Shown here one piece after another: positions 34,259 through 41,892 of a stretch of 64,000 nucleotides of DNA; positions within the stretch are counted from its first letter, which is position 1; each line of letters opens with the position of its first letter. Below the pieces are notes generated by a model that did not search any database, had not been told where the DNA came from, and saw nothing but the letters and a program-made list of their open reading frames with translations. The stretch is from Brachybacterium phenoliresistens (GTDB lineage Bacteria > Actinomycetota > Actinomycetes > Actinomycetales > Dermabacteraceae): positions 215,417 through 279,416 of the forward strand of contig NZ_KK069991.1 in assembly GCF_000576425.1 (NCBI RefSeq). Reading direction: 5' to 3'. The position numbers and the translations under genes were made by a program.

Positions 34259-34288
34259 TTTACATGCGCGGCGATACCTGCTTAGAAT
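34259..34288 (+). promoter_or_regulatory. Promoter of the 6C RNA
   Basis: TTTACA (34259-34264), an 18-base spacer and TAGAAT (34283-34288) form a near-consensus housekeeping promoter pointing towards the 6C hairpins. The predicted transcript start is near 34295, 60 bases before the first hairpin. The 34,046-34,258 stretch upstream holds no gene that I can support; it is A+T-richer than its surroundings at 34,140-34,270. Confidence 0.65.
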
Positions 34289-34355
34289 CGGGACGTGCGG
34301 TCGGCCGGGCACGGAGCCGGGACGGCAGCACAGGAGTTGAGAACTGAAGACGTGT

Positions 34356-34427
34356 CGCTTCCATCGATCCCCCCTCGAAGGAAGCGGCCGGACGGGACCG
34401 AATGGTCCCCCCTGCTAGGTCCCGTCC
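34356..34427 (+). ncRNA. 6C RNA (two hairpins with C6 loops)
   Basis: Hairpin 1: CGCTTCC-A-TCGA (34356-34367) pairs with TCGA-A-GGAAGCG (34375-34386) around a TCCCCCC loop. Hairpin 2: GGACGGGACC (34390-34399) pairs perfectly with GGTCCCGTCC (34418-34427), and its 18-base loop contains CCCCCC (34407-34412). Two neighbouring hairpins with six cytosines in each loop, only 3 bases apart and behind a promoter, define the actinobacterial 6C RNA (also called B11 in mycobacteria), a regulatory RNA thought to pair with G-rich ribosome binding sites through its C-runs. Coordinates give the structured core; the full transcript probably runs from about 34295 to about 34530. Confidence 0.87.
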
Positions 34428-34468
34428 AGCCTCGTCGCCCGCACCCACCCCTGACGGACGACAGGCCT

Positions 34469-34525
34469 GACGAGCGGTCCGTGAGCCCCCGGCGCAAGCC
34501 GAGCGAGAGCTCCGGGCCGCTCGTC
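34469..34525 (+). terminator. Long-range hairpin after 6C RNA
   Basis: GACGAGCGG (34469-34477) pairs with CCGCTCGTC (34517-34525); a CCCGG/CCGGG pair extends the inside. It is followed by GCATTCTCCTCC. It is the only clear candidate to end the 6C transcript before the convergent YibE/F gene. Confidence 0.45.
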
Positions 34526-34622
34526 GCATTCTCCTCCGGTCCCGCATCCTGCCCCGGTCCGATCCGGGCGCGCTGACCTCGGACGGCCCTCGTCGCGTCC
34601 TGTGTCTCGGCCTCGTCCCGGA

Positions 34623-35972
34623 TCAGCGCTCCGGGGTCTGCGACCGCTCCGCGCCGTCATCGCCCGCCGGGCGCTCCGCGACGGGCCGGGTGCGCGAGCT
34701 GTGCCGCCGCCCCGTGATCCGTGCCGCCCCCTCAGGCGTCGGCGTTCCCGCCGCACCGGCATCGGCCCCGTCCGCGGAGCCGGCCAGCATCGCAGCGATC
34801 CCGGTGGTCAGGGGGATGGTGAGCACGAGCCCGATGGAGGCGACCAGGGTGCGGAACACCTCGGCGGAGATCTCCCCGGACACGAGGGTCGCCAGCAGCG
34901 AGCGGTCGATGGTCGAGGCGATCAGCAGCAGCGGCAGCGCCGCCCCGATGTAGGCGTAGGCCAGGGTGTACACGGTCGAGGCGATGTGATCGCGCCCGAT
35001 CCGCATCGCCGCCGTGAACAGACGGCGGCGCGAGGCGCCGGGCATCGCGGCCCGCAGCTCCCACACCGAGGACGCCTGCGTGATCGTCACGTCGTTCAGC
35101 GCGCCCAGGGCCGAGACGACGACCCCGGCGATGAACACGCCCGAGAGCGACAGCCCCGGATCCGCCCCGTAGAGCATGGCGGCGGAGTCGCCCTCGGCGC
35201 CCGTCATCCCCGCCGGATCCGCGCCGGCCATCGCCAGCAGCACCGTCAGGGCCAGGCCGCCGAAGGTCCCCAGCAGCGCCGTGGTGGTGCGGATCGACAC
35301 GCCGTGGGCGAAGTAGACGGCCGGGAACATCATCGCCGCCGAGCCCACGATCGCCACCAGCATCGGCTCCGTCCCGGTGAGCAGGGCCGGCAGCATGAAC
35401 CACACGACCACCGCCACGCCGGCGGACAGGCCCACCACCGCGCGCAGTCCGCGTCCCCGCGCGACCAGCGCCACGACCACGAGGTAGACCAGGAACAGCA
35501 GCAGCAGCGGGAGCGAGCGGTCGTGGTCGAAGTAGTAGTAGGACACGCCGCCGCCGAGGGACTCGTCCTCGATGACCTCGCCGTCCTCGTCGACGGGGAC
35601 GACGGACATGACCCGCAGGCGGTCGCCCGGCTCGAGCCCGCTGCCGGCGACCTCGGGCGGGACCTCCACCGGGATCGTCAGCCCGGCGTCGTCCCCGGAG
35701 GTCACCTCCGCGGAGATCTCCACCGCCTCCGTCGGCGCCGCGCCGGAGGGGACGGACGTGACGGTGGCGCTGATCAGCTCCACGCCCGGGGCGAGCAGGG
35801 AGGTCCGTTCGGGGCGGTCCGCCGAGGAGGGCCACAGGGCCACCAGCCCCACCAGCGTCGCCACGAGCAGCAGCCCCGTGATCGCGCCCAGCACGATCCG
35901 TGCGCGGCGCGCCTGGGACGCCGGGAGGTCGAGGCGGTCGTGGGATCCGCCGTGCGCGTGCGTGCCGCCCAT
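34623..35972 (-). CDS. YibE/F-like membrane protein
   Basis: A 449-residue protein. A His-containing N-terminus (GGTHAHGGSHD) leads to a first helix (about 25-47), an extracytoplasmic beta-rich domain (about 50-145) and then seven or so helices typical of YibE/F: LVYLVVVALVARGRGLRAVVGL, GVFIAGVVVSALGALNDVTITQASSVWEL. The C-terminal 60 residues are a disordered tail. The function of the family is unknown; in lactobacilli it is a predicted transporter. The gene ends facing the 6C RNA and follows the PepSY gene on the same strand is not the case: PepSY lies upstream of its start, 91 bp away, so co-transcription is possible. Confidence 0.85.
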   Translation of the reverse strand: MGGTHAHGGSHDRLDLPASQARRARIVLGAITGLLLVATLVGLVALWPSSADRPERTSLLAPGVELISATVTSVPSGAAPTEAVEISAEVTSGDDAGLTIPVEVPPEVAGSGLEPGDRLRVMSVVPVDEDGEVIEDESLGGGVSYYYFDHDRSLPLLLLFLVYLVVVALVARGRGLRAVVGLSAGVAVVVWFMLPALLTGTEPMLVAIVGSAAMMFPAVYFAHGVSIRTTTALLGTFGGLALTVLLAMAGADPAGMTGAEGDSAAMLYGADPGLSLSGVFIAGVVVSALGALNDVTITQASSVWELRAAMPGASRRRLFTAAMRIGRDHIASTVYTLAYAYIGAALPLLLIASTIDRSLLATLVSGEISAEVFRTLVASIGLVLTIPLTTGIAAMLAGSADGADAGAAGTPTPEGAARITGRRHSSRTRPVAERPAGDDGAERSQTPER

Positions 35973-36063
35973 GAGTCCTCCGGTCCGGGGCCGATGGCGC
36001 CGAGCGGCACCGAGGGTCAGGATAGCGAGCCGGGCGCGCGCCGCCCGGGGGACGTCCCGCCGC

Positions 36064-37539
36064 TCAGCGCGGCGATGCGGCCGGTGCCCGCGCCGGACGC
36101 AGGGCCAGGGCCAGGTCGACGGCCAGGAACCCCAGCAGCGTCCAGCCGACCAGCGGGAGGACCAGGCCGATGGCCACGGCGACCGCGCCGACGGCGGCGA
36201 GGCCCCACCAGGGCGCCGCGCGCAGGGCGCCGCGGCGCGGGGCCCGGCCGCCGAGGACCCGGGGCGCCCCGTGGGGACGCCGCCTCCACCACATCGCGTA
36301 GCCGAGCACGACCATGCTCGCGATCCCCATCGCGACCAGGAACAGGACGATCTGGTTCACGAGCCCGAACATCGTGCCCATGTGGATGTCCACGCCCCAT
36401 CGGGCGAGCTTCGCCATCAGGGGGTAGTCGCCGAAGTCGACGCGGTCCACGACCTCGAGGGTGGTGCCGTCGATGGCGACGACGTCGACCTCGGTCGGGT
36501 AGCTGCGGTGGATCTCCTGCACCACCCAGGCGGTGCCCGGCTGCGCGGGCGGGAGGATCTCCACGGCGGTCGAGTCGATGTTCACGCCGCGCGCGACCTC
36601 GAGGACGTGGTCGACGTGCATCGGATCCATCGGATCCACCGCCGCGCCGGATGGATCGGTCGTCCCGCCGTGATGGCCGGCGTGCTCGGACCCCCCGGAG
36701 TGCTCAGCATGCCCGGAGTGCTCGGCGTGCTCGTCCGCGGCGGGCTCCGTCCCGCCGAGCGAGGCGCTGATCGCGGGCGTGGCCCACCCCAGGCTCGCCC
36801 GCAGGCCGGTGACGTTCGCCCCGGCGTGCTGGGACCAGGTGATCCCGGTGGCGGAGAGGAACAGGGCCGCGAGCAGGACCACGGACCCGATCACGGTGTG
36901 CCAGCGCAGCAGCCGGCGGCGGCCGCCGGCCCGGGGGCGGGACGGCTCCCGATGCCGGCCGATCCGGGTCCGGCCCGCCCGGACGATCCAGAGCGCGAGG
37001 CCCGCGGAGGCGACGATCCACAGCCAGGACGCGGCGAGCTCGCTGTAGAGCCGGCCCACGTCCCCGAGGTGGAGGCCGCGGTGCAGATGGTCGATCCAGG
37101 AGCGCAGGGGCAGGGAGCCGCTCGTGCCGTAGACGGTGAGGTCGCCGCGGATCTCGCCGGTGCCGGGGTCGATGAAGATCGCCCGGGACTCGCTCTCGCC
37201 GAGGCCCTCCTGGGCGAACATCACGCGCGTGGTGTCCCCGGGGCGCGGGGCAGGACGGATCGCCGACAGCGGCGCCTGCCCGTCGACGTGCGCCTGGGCG
37301 ATCTCGACCTGCTCGCCGAGCGAGAGCGTCGTGGCGGACGGAGCCACGTGCAGCGTGTCCGCGTAGACGACCTCCTCGATCTGCGGGGAGATGACGTACA
37401 GGGCGCCGCTGGTGGCGGCGACGAGGATGAAGGGGCCCACGAGGATCCCGGCGTAGAAGTGCAGGCGCTGCAGGAGCGGGCCGAGCCATCCTCGGGGCCG
37501 CGGGCGCAGGGCGGGGCGGGTCTCGGCGGTGCGGGTCAT
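36064..37539 (-). CDS. PepSY-associated membrane protein with His-rich loop
   Basis: A 491-residue protein with four main helices and PepSY domains, of the type often found with iron-siderophore or copper uptake. The first helix region is HFYAGILVGPFILVAATSGALYV, the second RGLHLGDVGRLYSELAASWLWIV, and a later one HTVIGSVVLLAALFLSATGITWS. A metal-binding-looking His/Glu loop (about 275-300: DEHAEHSGHAEHSGGSEHAGHHGG in three overlapping units) lies outside the membrane. It starts 190 bp after the secreted His-rich gene and its terminator. A role in metal reduction or uptake is inferred. Confidence 0.85.
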   Translation of the reverse strand: MTRTAETRPALRPRPRGWLGPLLQRLHFYAGILVGPFILVAATSGALYVISPQIEEVVYADTLHVAPSATTLSLGEQVEIAQAHVDGQAPLSAIRPAPRPGDTTRVMFAQEGLGESESRAIFIDPGTGEIRGDLTVYGTSGSLPLRSWIDHLHRGLHLGDVGRLYSELAASWLWIVASAGLALWIVRAGRTRIGRHREPSRPRAGGRRRLLRWHTVIGSVVLLAALFLSATGITWSQHAGANVTGLRASLGWATPAISASLGGTEPAADEHAEHSGHAEHSGGSEHAGHHGGTTDPSGAAVDPMDPMHVDHVLEVARGVNIDSTAVEILPPAQPGTAWVVQEIHRSYPTEVDVVAIDGTTLEVVDRVDFGDYPLMAKLARWGVDIHMGTMFGLVNQIVLFLVAMGIASMVVLGYAMWWRRRPHGAPRVLGGRAPRRGALRAAPWWGLAAVGAVAVAIGLVLPLVGWTLLGFLAVDLALALRPARAPAASPR

Positions 37540-37646
37540 GCGGGGTCGTTCCTGTCGTCGTGCTCGTGCCGTGGGGGAGGGCCGTCGGGGCGCCGGTGAC
37601 GGGGCCTCGACGGGCGCGGAGCGGGCCCGGGGAGGGCCCACGAGGA

Positions 37647-37684
37647 GACGGGGCGGAGCCGTGGTTCCACGGCTCCGCCCCGTC
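37647..37684 (-). terminator. Strong hairpin after the secreted His-rich gene
   Basis: An 18-bp perfect stem (37647-37664 with 37667-37684) has only a TT turn. It lies 47 bases past the stop codon of the gene at 37731-39122 and before the PepSY start. The rest of the 190-bp gap shows a weak AGGA before the PepSY ATG and nothing more. Confidence 0.85.
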
Positions 37685-37730
37685 CCGCGCTGCACGTCAC
37701 GGGGACGTCAGGGATTCGAGGGTGCGCCGA

Positions 37731-39122
37731 TCAGCAGGGCGCGAGGGACGAGGTGAGCTCGCTCGAGGTCGAACCGGTGGAGGTCACCGTGAGCGTGGCA
37801 TCGCCGGCGGCGAGCGAGGCCTTCTGGTCCTCGGTCAGCTCGAAGGAGCCGACGGCGCCTCCGCTGGTCCCGCCGGAGGACTCCAGCTCGAGCGTGTCAT
37901 CGCCGATGTTCAGCGCCACCGTGGTGTCCTCGGAGGGCATCTGGGCGTACACGCAGGTGATCGACAGGACGTCGCCGGTGAGCGAGCCCTGGCACTGGGC
38001 GACCCCGGCGCCGTCGGCGCTGCCGTCCGCGATCGAGGAGAACTTGGTGGTGCCCGGGATCGTGTCGCCGTCACCGTCACCGTCGCCGTCGCCGTCGCTG
38101 CCACCGCCGCCGAGGAGGCCGCCCGCGCCGCCGAGCAGGCCGCCGGTGGTGTCCCCGCCGAGGAGCCCGCCGAGCAGGCCGCCGGCGGCGTCCCCGCCGA
38201 GCAGGTCGTCCGTGGGCAGGCCGTCCAGGAAGCCGGAGGTCGCGTCCTCGCCGAGGAGGCCTCCGACGCCGTCCGGACCCAGCAGCCCCGTGGTGCCCTG
38301 CTCGCCGAGGAGGTCGGTCACGCCGCCCTCGCCGAGGAGATCCGATTCGGTGACGCCGCCGAGGGGGCCGGAGAGCGACTCGAGGGTATGGATGTTGTCG
38401 GTGATCTTCAGGACGTCCAGGACGCCGGTCGGGTTGCCGCTGGAGACGTCGCTCAGCGCGGTCTCCCACAGCAGGCGCCAGGTGTCGAAGTGGTCGCCGG
38501 CGAAGCCCGCGTACTCCTCCATGTTCAGGAGGGTCTCGGGGGTGACGCGCGCCAGGATGTCGGAGGCGTCCGTCGTCTTCCAGATGTAGGTCGGGTCCGT
38601 GAGCATCTCGGGGGAGGGCAGGCCCGGCATGATCAGGTCGGACATGTCCGCCAGCTGCTCGACCGAGTCGACGTTCAGCGCGGTGAGGTCGTTGCTGTTC
38701 AGCGGGATGCCGACGCCGCCGCAGGAGGTCAGGAGGGTGACGTAGTCGGTCCCGTGGCCCTTGACGTGGGAGGGGTTGAACACGGGGATCCACCCCAGCG
38801 GGCCGCCGTAGATGTCGATGACCGGCATCTGCGAGTTGCCGATGGCGCCGCTCGCGAGGGAGAGGACGAGATTGTCGTACGTGGGATCCGTGTGGTACTC
38901 GTTCAGGTGCGAGGGGCTTCCGAGCAGAGGAATTCCGTCCTCATTCGCCCACATGTGCTCGAGGAAGAATGTGCAGGCGTCACCGCCGCCATGCCCGCCG
39001 CCATGTCCGCCGTCGTGTTCACCTTCGGCATATGCGAGAGGGGCGCTGCTCAGGGCGAGAGCCGATGCGGCCACCGCGACCGCCGCCTTCGCATACCAAC
39101 GCCGACCGGTCTTGTTTGACAT
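37731..39122 (-). CDS. Secreted His-rich protein with Leu-Leu-Gly repeats
   Basis: A 463-residue exported protein of no recognised family. The Sec signal ends near AYA-EG (about residue 32). The mature start is a His/Gly metal-binding-like run (EHDGGHGGGHGGGDAC). A folded region of about 200 residues with several aromatic and Cys residues follows. Then about ten short DLLGE/GGLLGG repeats (about 255-345), an Asp-Gly run (SDGDGDGDGD) and a C-terminal beta-rich Ig-like domain of about 100 residues ending in Cys. No sortase motif or membrane anchor is seen. AAAGG lies 9 bases before the ATG. Being next to a His-rich PepSY protein suggests metal handling at the cell surface (inference). Confidence 0.8.
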   Translation of the reverse strand: MSNKTGRRWYAKAAVAVAASALALSSAPLAYAEGEHDGGHGGGHGGGDACTFFLEHMWANEDGIPLLGSPSHLNEYHTDPTYDNLVLSLASGAIGNSQMPVIDIYGGPLGWIPVFNPSHVKGHGTDYVTLLTSCGGVGIPLNSNDLTALNVDSVEQLADMSDLIMPGLPSPEMLTDPTYIWKTTDASDILARVTPETLLNMEEYAGFAGDHFDTWRLLWETALSDVSSGNPTGVLDVLKITDNIHTLESLSGPLGGVTESDLLGEGGVTDLLGEQGTTGLLGPDGVGGLLGEDATSGFLDGLPTDDLLGGDAAGGLLGGLLGGDTTGGLLGGAGGLLGGGGSDGDGDGDGDGDTIPGTTKFSSIADGSADGAGVAQCQGSLTGDVLSITCVYAQMPSEDTTVALNIGDDTLELESSGGTSGGAVGSFELTEDQKASLAAGDATLTVTSTGSTSSELTSSLAPC

Positions 39123-39713
39123 TCCACTGACCTTTCCATCGAATGCGTGCCGCGCCGGGAGGCATCGAGGCGCGCCCGCCGCGATGCGGCCCGAACTGGG
39201 TGCGACCTGGACTGATCCTGGCACGGCACTGAACCTACGTGACCTGCGGCACACGGGTCAAGGGCGTCTTGGAAGTTCCTGAGAGCGGTCCGTGATCATC
39301 CCGTGACCTGCGAATCTGGCTACTCGAGATTGTGGTCGGTCGTCCGCTGGAAGGTTATGGGCGGGTGTCTGGCGCATATTCTGGGCGCGTGTCTGCGGGG
39401 TGATTGTCGCGGTCCGGGCCGATGTCCGAGAGGTTTTCCCTCGGGGAGGAATGCGGTTCGCGGCGCGACCGGGTGCAGAGCAGAATGCGGAATTCGGAAT
39501 CGGTCTGCGGTTCCCGGTCGACGTCTGCGCGGGCCGCGGCGGTGCATTCCGCACGGGGCGGCGGCATAGGGCGCAAGCCCCGATCCGCGGGCCGATCCCG
39601 TTCCCCGCAGGATGCGGCTGCGGCGGTCCGGCGGCCGCGGGCCGGGCGCGCGAAGAAATCCGCGCCAGGGCCGCCCGGGCGTGCGGAAAGGACTCGCCGT
39701 CGTGCGGGCACAA
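39123..39713. other. Gene-poor stretch upstream of the secreted gene
   Basis: No frame here has natural codon usage, a start with a ribosome binding site and a recognisable product. 39,290-39,520 is clearly A+T-richer than its surroundings and may hold the promoter of the secreted gene, but I cannot place -10 and -35 boxes with confidence. Confidence 0.5.
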
Positions 39714-39746
39714 GGGTGCGGGGCGCCCTCGTGACGGGCGCCCCGC
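39714..39746 (-). terminator. Hairpin after the winged-helix regulator gene
   Basis: GTGCGGGGCGCCC (39714-39726) pairs perfectly with 39734-39746 around a 7-base loop, 41 bases beyond the stop of the regulator gene. Confidence 0.8.
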
Positions 39747-39786
39747 ACCACGGCCCCGCCGTGGGGGCCCGGTGGTGGAGCTCGCC

Positions 39787-40527
39787 TCAGCCGAGGATCG
39801 CGACGTCGCTTCCGGGGTCCAGGCGGTAGCCGGCGCCGCGCACCGTGCTGATCAGCTTCCGGTACTCGCCGAGCTTGCTGCGCACGCGGCGCACGTGCAC
39901 GTCCACGGTGCGCTCGCCGGTCTCCGTGCCGGCGCCGGACCAGACGGAGTTCATGAGGTCCTCGCGCGTGATGATGGTGCGGGCGTTGCGCGCCAGGTGG
40001 GCGAGCAGCTCGAACTCCTTGTACGTGAAGTCGACGTCCTGGCCGTCGATCCGCACGCGGCGACCGTAGAGGTCGATGACCAGCGCGGCGCCGGTGGGGA
40101 CCGCGGCCGAGGAGGGGCTCACGGCGGTCGCCTGCAGCACGCGGCGGCGGGCGGCCTCCGCGTCGCGGCGGGCGGGGGAGGTGGGGGAGACGATCCCGGC
40201 CCGGCGGGGGCGCAGGGGCGAGGCGGCGGGGGTCTGGCCCGTCGGCGGCAGGGTCCGGGCGGCGCCCTGCGTGGTGGCGGTGAAGGGGTGCGGGGAGGAG
40301 ACGTGCACGCTGGCGCGGGCGCGACGGCCCGAGGTCAGGCGCTGGGCGTGGGCCCGCAGGGAGTCGGCGAGGTTCGCGGCCTCCACATCGGCGGTGCCGG
40401 AGGGGAGGGTCACGGTCAGGGTGATGGTGACGGCCTGTCCGGCGGGGGCCGGCGAGGCGGAGGCGACGCCGCGGTCGTAGGGGCGGGCGGCGGTGCGGGC
40501 GGCGGGACGGTCCAGGGTGACGGTCAT
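39787..40527 (-). CDS. Winged-helix (OmpR/PhoB-type) DNA-binding protein without receiver domain
   Basis: A 246-residue regulator. The C-terminal ~100 residues form the OmpR/PhoB effector domain (LVIDLYGRRVRIDGQDVDFTYKEFELLAHLARN, REDLMNSVWSG, TVDVHVRRVRSKLGEYRKLISTVRGAGYRL). There is no phosphoacceptor domain. Instead the N-terminal half holds a small strand-helix unit (VTITLTVTLPSGTADVEAANLADSLRAHAQRL) and a Pro/Ala linker, so it cannot be controlled by a kinase in the usual way. The gene has a long, structured 5' region with a Met/Cys-rich small frame (40699-40761) that may control it. Targets are unknown. Confidence 0.85.
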   Translation of the reverse strand: MTVTLDRPAARTAARPYDRGVASASPAPAGQAVTITLTVTLPSGTADVEAANLADSLRAHAQRLTSGRRARASVHVSSPHPFTATTQGAARTLPPTGQTPAASPLRPRRAGIVSPTSPARRDAEAARRRVLQATAVSPSSAAVPTGAALVIDLYGRRVRIDGQDVDFTYKEFELLAHLARNARTIITREDLMNSVWSGAGTETGERTVDVHVRRVRSKLGEYRKLISTVRGAGYRLDPGSDVAILG

Positions 40528-40641
40528 GATGTGGCTCCGGGGATGCGGTGCGCTGCTGCGCGAGCGGTGGCGGACCCGGGATCCCGTGGTGATCGACGCC
40601 TGTGGTGGGCGGATCTGCGGGCTGTGCTCCCGGTGGCACCT

Positions 40642-40667
40642 GGAGCCCGCGCCTCTCGGCCGGCTCC
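40642..40667 (-). promoter_or_regulatory. Leader hairpin between small frame and regulator
   Basis: GGAGCC (40642-40647) pairs with GGCTCC (40662-40667), inside the presumed leader of the winged-helix gene, 32 bases after the stop of the small Met-rich frame. It could be the control hairpin of an attenuator, but no alternative pairing was proven. Confidence 0.35.
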
Positions 40668-40698
40668 TGTCAGCCGACCCCGGAGGATTCTCGAGCGC

Positions 40699-40761
40699 TC
40701 AGAGGCTCGGCTGACGGTGCATCATGCACATGCACATCATCATTCGCATCGAGCGCATCAT
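40699..40761 (-). CDS. Candidate leader peptide, Met- and Cys-rich (20 codons)
   Basis: ATG at 40761 to TGA at 40699-40701 gives MMRSMRMMMCMCMMHRQPSL: 9 Met and 2 Cys within the first 14 codons. It lies about 170 bp upstream of the winged-helix gene on the same strand. A GC hairpin (40768-40786) stands just upstream of its start, and another hairpin lies downstream. The composition is far from chance for this genome and resembles leader peptides whose translation senses an amino acid. No classic ribosome binding site is seen. The opposite strand reads as a His-rich frame from GTG 40717, so the DNA run itself (CATCAT/ATGATG) may be what is selected. Confidence 0.4.
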   Translation of the reverse strand: MMRSMRMMMCMCMMHRQPSL

Positions 40762-40767
40762 CGAGCG

Positions 40768-40786
40768 GGCCGCCCGGCGGGCGGCC
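40768..40786. promoter_or_regulatory. GC hairpin beside the Met-rich frame
   Basis: GGCCGCCC (40768-40775) and GGGCGGCC (40779-40786) pair perfectly around a 3-base loop, 7 bases upstream of the small frame's ATG. The remaining 40,787-41,083 holds no gene; it contains a 15-bp near-repeat (40981-40995 and 41011-41025). Confidence 0.5.
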
Positions 40787-41083
40787 TCGGAGCGATGCGC
40801 GAGCGAGGTCATAGCGGCAACAATGCCTGCGGCGCGCGGCGGAGCGCAATCGACGTTCCACGATCTGGGACCGGTGCGAGGGCCGCGGTGCTCCCGCGGG
40901 GCGCGCCCGCCGCCCGGACGAGCCCGCTGCCTGCGGCGATGTCGCGCATGTGGCGTGGCTCTCGCCCGATGCCGCCGCCGGTCCGGGGATGACGCCCCAT
41001 GTCGCGGCGTGTCCGCGGATGACGCGGCTGCCCGGTCCGCGCCGCCGGGAGAGGGCAGGGGACCAGGGGCAGGGGAGGGACGA

Positions 41084-41722
41084 TCAGTCGACGACGCCGA
41101 AGAGGCGGTCGCCCGCGTCGCCGAGGCCGGGGACGATGTAGCCCTTCTCGTTGAGCTTCTCGTCGATGGAGGCGGTGACGATGGTCAGGTCGATCTCGGG
41201 ATCCACCGCGGCCTCCATGGCCGCCAGGCCCTCGGGGGCGCACAGCAGCGTCACGCAGGTGACGTCGCTCGCGCCGCGCTCGGTGAGGTACTCGACGGCG
41301 GCGATGAGGGTGTGACCGGTGGCGAGCATCGGATCCAGCACGAAGCACTGGCGGCCGGTGAGGTCCTCCGGGAGCCGGTTGGCGTAGGTGGTGACCTCGA
41401 GGGTCTCCTCGTTGCGGACCATGCCGAGGAAGCCCACCTCGGCGGTGGGCAGCAGGCGGGTCAGGCCGTCCAGCATGCCCAGGCCGGCGCGGAGGATCGG
41501 CACGACCATCGGCTTGGGGTTGGTGAGCTTGGTGCCGGTCATCTCCGTCACCGGCGTGCTGATCTCCACGTCGCCCACGCGCACCTGGCGGGTCGCCTCG
41601 TACGCCAGCAGGGTGACCAGCTCATCGGCGAGCTGGCGGAACACCGAGGAGTGCGTGGTGGCATCGCGCAGCACGGTGAGCTTGTGGGCGACGAGGGGGT
41701 GGTCGATCTCGAGGACGCGCAT
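41084..41722 (-). CDS. upp: Uracil phosphoribosyltransferase
   Basis: A 212-residue salvage enzyme that makes UMP from uracil and PRPP. It has the expected length and all motifs: [17 protein letters not shown] near the start, [12 protein letters not shown], the PRPP loop DPMLATGHT, and the uracil-binding end [24 protein letters not shown]. There is no Shine-Dalgarno motif. TAGATT (41734-41729) lies exactly 6 bases before the ATG, with CCCCCC in between, an excellent leaderless promoter. No permease gene is linked. Confidence 0.96.
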   Translation of the reverse strand: MRVLEIDHPLVAHKLTVLRDATTHSSVFRQLADELVTLLAYEATRQVRVGDVEISTPVTEMTGTKLTNPKPMVVPILRAGLGMLDGLTRLLPTAEVGFLGMVRNEETLEVTTYANRLPEDLTGRQCFVLDPMLATGHTLIAAVEYLTERGASDVTCVTLLCAPEGLAAMEAAVDPEIDLTIVTASIDEKLNEKGYIVPGLGDAGDRLFGVVD

Positions 41723-41880
41723 GGGGGGAATCTACCGGAGCGCCCCGGCGCGCACACCCCGATCCCCGTCCCGCCGGGCGCGCGGGAGGCGGTTCTCACG
41801 CGCCGCGGGTCCGTGGCGGCGCAGGCGCCCGTCGCAGCAGGTGAGCAAGCACGGTCAAGCGCCCCGGCGCGGGGTGTGCG

Positions 41881-41892
41881 GATACTGGCGGC
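41881..41892 (+). promoter_or_regulatory. Leaderless -10 box for the AraC-DinB gene
   Basis: GATACT (41881-41886) lies 6 bases before the ATG at 41893 and there is no ribosome binding motif. Together with the box of upp on the other strand, it makes the 170-bp gap a divergent promoter region. Confidence 0.55.

Noticed and set aside
39255-39713. Several open frames on both strands in the gap before the secreted gene
   Set aside because: They are Arg/Pro/Gly/Cys-rich without ribosome binding sites, and none keeps the codon-position bias of genes here.
40717-40786. His-rich leader peptide on the plus strand (GTG 40717, HHAHAHHHSHRAHH) as a his-type attenuator
   Set aside because: No histidine gene or any gene starts downstream on this strand before 41,893, and upp lies on the other strand. 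Kept only as the reverse reading of the Met-rich frame.
40981-41025. 15-bp near-repeat spaced by 30 bases (GTCCGGGGATGACGC / GTCCGCGGATGACGC), CRISPR-like at first sight
   Set aside because: There are only two imperfect copies with no further units and no cas genes; it lies just past the upp stop codon.
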